The translations under genes were made by a program, and so were the position numbers. Below, piece by piece: positions 6,601 through 8,028 of a stretch of 8,028 nucleotides of DNA. The stretch covers positions 6,276-14,303 of the forward strand of contig MAXM01000300.1 of NCBI GenBank assembly GCA_001751015.1. Reading direction: 5' to 3'. The DNA is from Desulfobacterales bacterium C00003106. GTDB taxonomy: Bacteria > Desulfobacterota > Desulfobacteria > Desulfobacterales > C00003106. The notes below the pieces were generated by a model, which was not told the origin of the DNA, did no database searches, and saw only the letters and a program-made list of their open reading frames with translations. Position 1 is the first letter of the stretch. Each line of letters opens with the position of its first letter.

Positions 6601-7547
6601 AAAAAAGCATAGAAAGGCTGCTCCAGCTCTGTTTTTTCCTGAAACTTGGAATTCGATCGATCTCTGAGTCGGACTCGGTGATCGGCGCCAAGAAAAGGCT
6701 GGTGCAGGATTATATCAGGAACCGGGGCTGGACTGAAGCAATGGTGAATGACCTGGGACGTTTTCGGGAATGGCCGTTTGACAGGATATTCCGGCTCAGC
6801 GCCGGTATCAACAAGTATATGATAGAGACATACAGGAAACTGGGCAGTTCGCTGCATGAGATATCTGAGGGCGAGACAATAATCACTCCGCAGGACCTGA
6901 CAACCATAGGCCGCAAGATGTTCGTTCAGTTTTCAAAACAGCCCGACAAGGTGGAAAAACTTCAGCTTGTGCTTCACGGTAGTGTCCTGTTTGATCAGTT
7001 GTATCTGAAACATGTCAAGGGGAATGAAGACATACCGGTCTGGCGTCTTTACCAGATAAAAACCGACAGGCAGGGAGGGCGCAAAAGAGAAGACCTGCTG
7101 AAAAGGGGGCGCATCCAGGAGATCGCCATCTGGCTGGTTCACAACGGTTTCTATGCGCCGGGTGGGTCGTTTCATCTCATGCCGAACCCAACGCCTGTTT
7201 CTCTTCAGGACATCCTTGATCTTATGGAAGAACTGCACCGGTTTTTCCCGATGAACGAGGCTGAAGAAATCGCCGCAGAGGCACTTTCAAAAGAGCCGCG
7301 AATACAGAAGCTTTTCATGACGGTAAACTTCAGCATGGATCGAAAATTGGTAAAGATCCATGAATATGCAACAATATATATGACGACGTGGGGCGAGTAT
7401 TTTTGCCGAATCTTCTATGACGAAAAAGGGCTCAATTCAATTACGGATGCCTTGACTAATGCACGGAAACAACTAAACATTCCGTCTTCTTTCGATCGTC
7501 CGGCATGTTTTGTCCCCCAGGCGGCACGCAAACACATTGCGGAATAA
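3630..7547 (+). CDS. cyaA: Class I adenylate cyclase with N-terminal HEAT-like and pentapeptide repeats
   Basis: A 1305-residue soluble protein predicted to make cAMP from ATP. Residues about 54-430 are helical, with clear HEAT-like repeats at about 255-342 and 385-428. A basic linker follows, with KRRRRR at 458-463. Residues 479-653 are 35 in-phase pentapeptide repeats. From about 680 the chain matches class I (E. coli CyaA-type) cyclase: GSVGTVAQS with G776-S777, SDIDYWVC with D788, D790 and W792 (the counterparts of E. coli D114, D116 and W118), FFLID at 829-833, EEFYRT at 860-865, GEYFGASIWQLF at 914-925 and SPYK at 930-933. The part after the GS motif is about 530 residues against about 750 in E. 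coli, so the C-terminal regulatory region is shortened. The start is the ATG at 3630; a TTG at 3621 is possible, and neither has a strong ribosome-binding site. No membrane segment is seen. The cyclase assignment is firm; the role of the N-terminal two-thirds is unknown. Confidence 0.92.
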   Translation: MNKQKTEIEIKNIFVLLAGDSPDAEREARNPSSSFSDAFNRMWKEADGDLRKKMIRLAGGLDVENGLQIVFFGLRDTRLEVREEAKRSLERLARQIVLSAQNSRNAPSAVPIRRVEEFLFAVYREMKITTDYELIRFYLHTLLETGERGAFLAWQFFAQRIIPENIACDIVRRIPVPQRLLFVYQYTLDRISVRKRYSSSARLLLEDIREPRCVVAFLADLFDRKAFLDSVFYDLCQKLRIQKRVADIELRSDRQEEKIKGLKVLGLLGDLSEYHLCLPLLSANEASSVRVACLEVLGRSSVRKDSAIISAVSSLADDRNEEVRFQAFKTLAALKVPGTGKRAYDLCKDFPAMKERLYQSFRHLEWMELNGVLTALGPDQSKKARQAIVHTIVQDNPEKLTLFLNQYLKSPDDRVREEARKLVELVDSIKKAENKEAAQDDTRKYTSLINETKGILAKRRRRRLLERLVNREALEGEELRGEVFSDLDLSGVNIRNTSFDGAFFSNVNISSAQFHSVSFKGAHFENVNMDNASFDLVSFENAVLKKAHCTQAVFSSCSFADAWIYESCFSLADLKGSVFIDARIKKSDFLRSDLTEASFVGSHLARVSFSRARLYLSDFSLARGEFCDFSGVDFSGVATRGAFLNARSALFADILLPSLFFEDKHLACGGFSVVVLSHEMDRRRKGFLEYNLRRTELALDTFRPEQVDLFELIPFLIHSSRELLPAENPVRNAPSGIFGYSFSEEIMRLAGKYFNIDESPISAQKKHDIQGLFTIGSVGTVAQSSDSDIDYWVCVNDEELGEAGTGLLKAKLRAIEEWAKRIFNTDIHFFLIDLPRVREDRFGASDQESSGSAQGKILKEEFYRTMFLVAGKIPFWCVFPTGIRHKHYQSLCSLAFRFHKDYLDLGDVSTIPKGEYFGASIWQLFKGMKSPYKSVIKMALLEKYIQDEDQSGLLCNKLKEGWLSASKGLQRLDPYLLLFEEVLEYYQKTGQKSIERLLQLCFFLKLGIRSISESDSVIGAKKRLVQDYIRNRGWTEAMVNDLGRFREWPFDRIFRLSAGINKYMIETYRKLGSSLHEISEGETIITPQDLTTIGRKMFVQFSKQPDKVEKLQLVLHGSVLFDQLYLKHVKGNEDIPVWRLYQIKTDRQGGRKREDLLKRGRIQEIAIWLVHNGFYAPGGSFHLMPNPTPVSLQDILDLMEELHRFFPMNEAEEIAAEALSKEPRIQKLFMTVNFSMDRKLVKIHEYATIYMTTWGEYFCRIFYDEKGLNSITDALTNARKQLNIPSSFDRPACFVPQAARKHIAE
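5064..5588 (+). repeat. Region coding 35 uninterrupted pentapeptide repeats
   Basis: Within the adenylate cyclase gene (residues 479-653) the protein can be divided into 35 successive five-residue units without a break. The inward-facing position is F in 18 units, L in 8, I in 4 and M in 1; the exceptions are C, G, T and A, three of them in the last six units. Examples are FDGAF, FENAV, FVGSH and FSGVD. In the pentapeptide-repeat family this forms a right-handed quadrilateral beta-helix at four units per turn, here nearly nine turns. The DNA is diverged between units, so this is a protein-level repeat. Confidence 0.9.
5673..7547 (+). other. Region coding the class I adenylate cyclase domain
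   Basis: It covers about residues 682-1305 of the large protein. It aligns by eye with E. coli CyaA from its N-terminal helical segment through the nucleotidyltransferase core to conserved late segments: TPQDLTTIGRK resembles SPQDIGVLTRK of CyaA, and the IAIWLVHNGF and LHRFFP segments also have counterparts. A middle segment after LQLVLHG and the last stretch of CyaA appear shortened or absent. Comparison is from memory of the E. coli protein, not a computed alignment. Confidence 0.85.
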
Positions 7548-7554
7548 GGAGCTT

Positions 7555-8028
7555 ATGCCAAAGAAAAAAGGTCTTGAAATAATGCGTATAGCAGTACTTG
7601 CCGTTTTTGTCGGGATTTTTCTAAGTTCGGGTTGTGCAAAGAGAATTCCTGACAAAAAAGAAGAACTCGTTTCCCCTCAGGCAGTTCAGGCCAACAGGAT
7701 TCTTGACGAGGCCGAACGTCAAATAGAGGCCGGGGAATATCAAAAGGCGATCCTTATCTACGATGATTATCTGAGTCAACCCGGCCCTCTCCTTTTTGTT
7801 GACAGGGTCCTGATGCGACAAGGAAACGTCCATATCATGCTGGGAGAATATGAGGCTGCGCGGAACTCCTATCAAGCGCTGATTTTTGACTATCCTGACA
7901 GCCCATGGGCAGGCACTGCCAAGTTCAATATTGCGGATACGTATTATAGAGAGATGAGATACAAAGACGCCATATTCTATGCAGAAAGCCTCCTTTCCGC
8001 AAAGACGAGTCCGAAGCAGAGGGTGCGC
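7555..8028 (+). CDS. Lipoprotein with TPR-like repeats, truncated by the window end
   Basis: The first 158 residues are present and the frame is still open at the edge. The N-terminus has lysines (MPKKK), a hydrophobic stretch (about 11-24) and a lipobox-like LSSGC with C27, which would be lipidated after signal-peptidase II cleavage. The small residues at -3 and -2 are both serine, slightly off the commonest pattern. From about 47 come TPR-like helix pairs: ILDEAERQIEAGEYQKAILI, then MLGEYEAARNSYQALIFDYP, then FNIADTYYREMRYKDAIFYA. This resembles BamD/YbgF-type outer-membrane lipoproteins and the N-terminal part of LpoA-like penicillin-binding-protein activators; the missing C-terminus would decide. 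AAGGAG ends three bases before the ATG, which is tight; an in-frame ATG at 7582 is an alternative. The seven-base gap to the cyclase gene suggests cotranscription. Confidence 0.8.
   Translation, partial: MPKKKGLEIMRIAVLAVFVGIFLSSGCAKRIPDKKEELVSPQAVQANRILDEAERQIEAGEYQKAILIYDDYLSQPGPLLFVDRVLMRQGNVHIMLGEYEAARNSYQALIFDYPDSPWAGTAKFNIADTYYREMRYKDAIFYAESLLSAKTSPKQRVR

Noticed and set aside
6387..6857. 156-residue leftward open frame inside the cyclase gene
   Set aside because: It is antisense to conserved cyclase coding sequence and has no family features.
7621..7875. 84-residue leftward open frame opposite the lipoprotein gene
   Set aside because: The plus-strand frame has a signal peptide, lipobox and TPR-like repeats, so the opposite frame is a shadow.

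Overview
The window (8028 bases, medium GC) looks like chromosomal DNA of a Gram-negative, anaerobic-type proteobacterium. The best guess is a sulfate-reducing deltaproteobacterium (Desulfobacterota). This is inference from the gene set: a FolE2-type GTP cyclohydrolase, a shikimate kinase with the RCSGKT P-loop variant, a lipoprotein with TPR-like repeats, and a class I adenylate cyclase far larger than the enterobacterial one. No rRNA, tRNA, CRISPR array, integrase or transposase gene was seen.

Layout. Bases 1-243 hold no gene, but they contain a leftward promoter-like sequence and, at the extreme edge, a ribosome-binding site that probably belongs to a gene starting just outside the window. 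Bases 244-3205 carry four leftward genes, in transcription order folE2 (GTP cyclohydrolase IB), aroK (shikimate kinase), aroC (chorismate synthase) and a half-size GDT1/UPF0016 membrane protein. Two of them are shikimate-pathway steps leading to chorismate. Chorismate feeds p-aminobenzoate into folate, and FolE2 makes the pterin half of folate, so the cluster is metabolically coherent.

Bases 3206-3629 form a divergent control region. It contains a 159-base nested palindrome (3272-3430) resembling a small non-autonomous mobile or REP/MITE-like element. It also contains a leftward promoter candidate (about 3460-3488) and a strong rightward promoter candidate (3543-3571). The leftward promoter lies beyond the palindrome, so the palindrome would be transcribed into the folE2 leader.

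Bases 3630-7547 encode one 1305-residue protein: HEAT-like helical repeats, a basic linker, an uninterrupted run of 35 pentapeptide repeats (a predicted right-handed beta-helix), then a class I (CyaA-type) adenylate cyclase domain with its key acidic and tryptophan residues intact. This architecture is the most unusual thing in the window. It suggests a cAMP synthase whose output is controlled by a large N-terminal protein-interaction scaffold rather than only by the C-terminal PTS-responsive region known in E. coli. Seven bases after it begins a lipoprotein with TPR-like repeats (7555 to the window end), likely cotranscribed.
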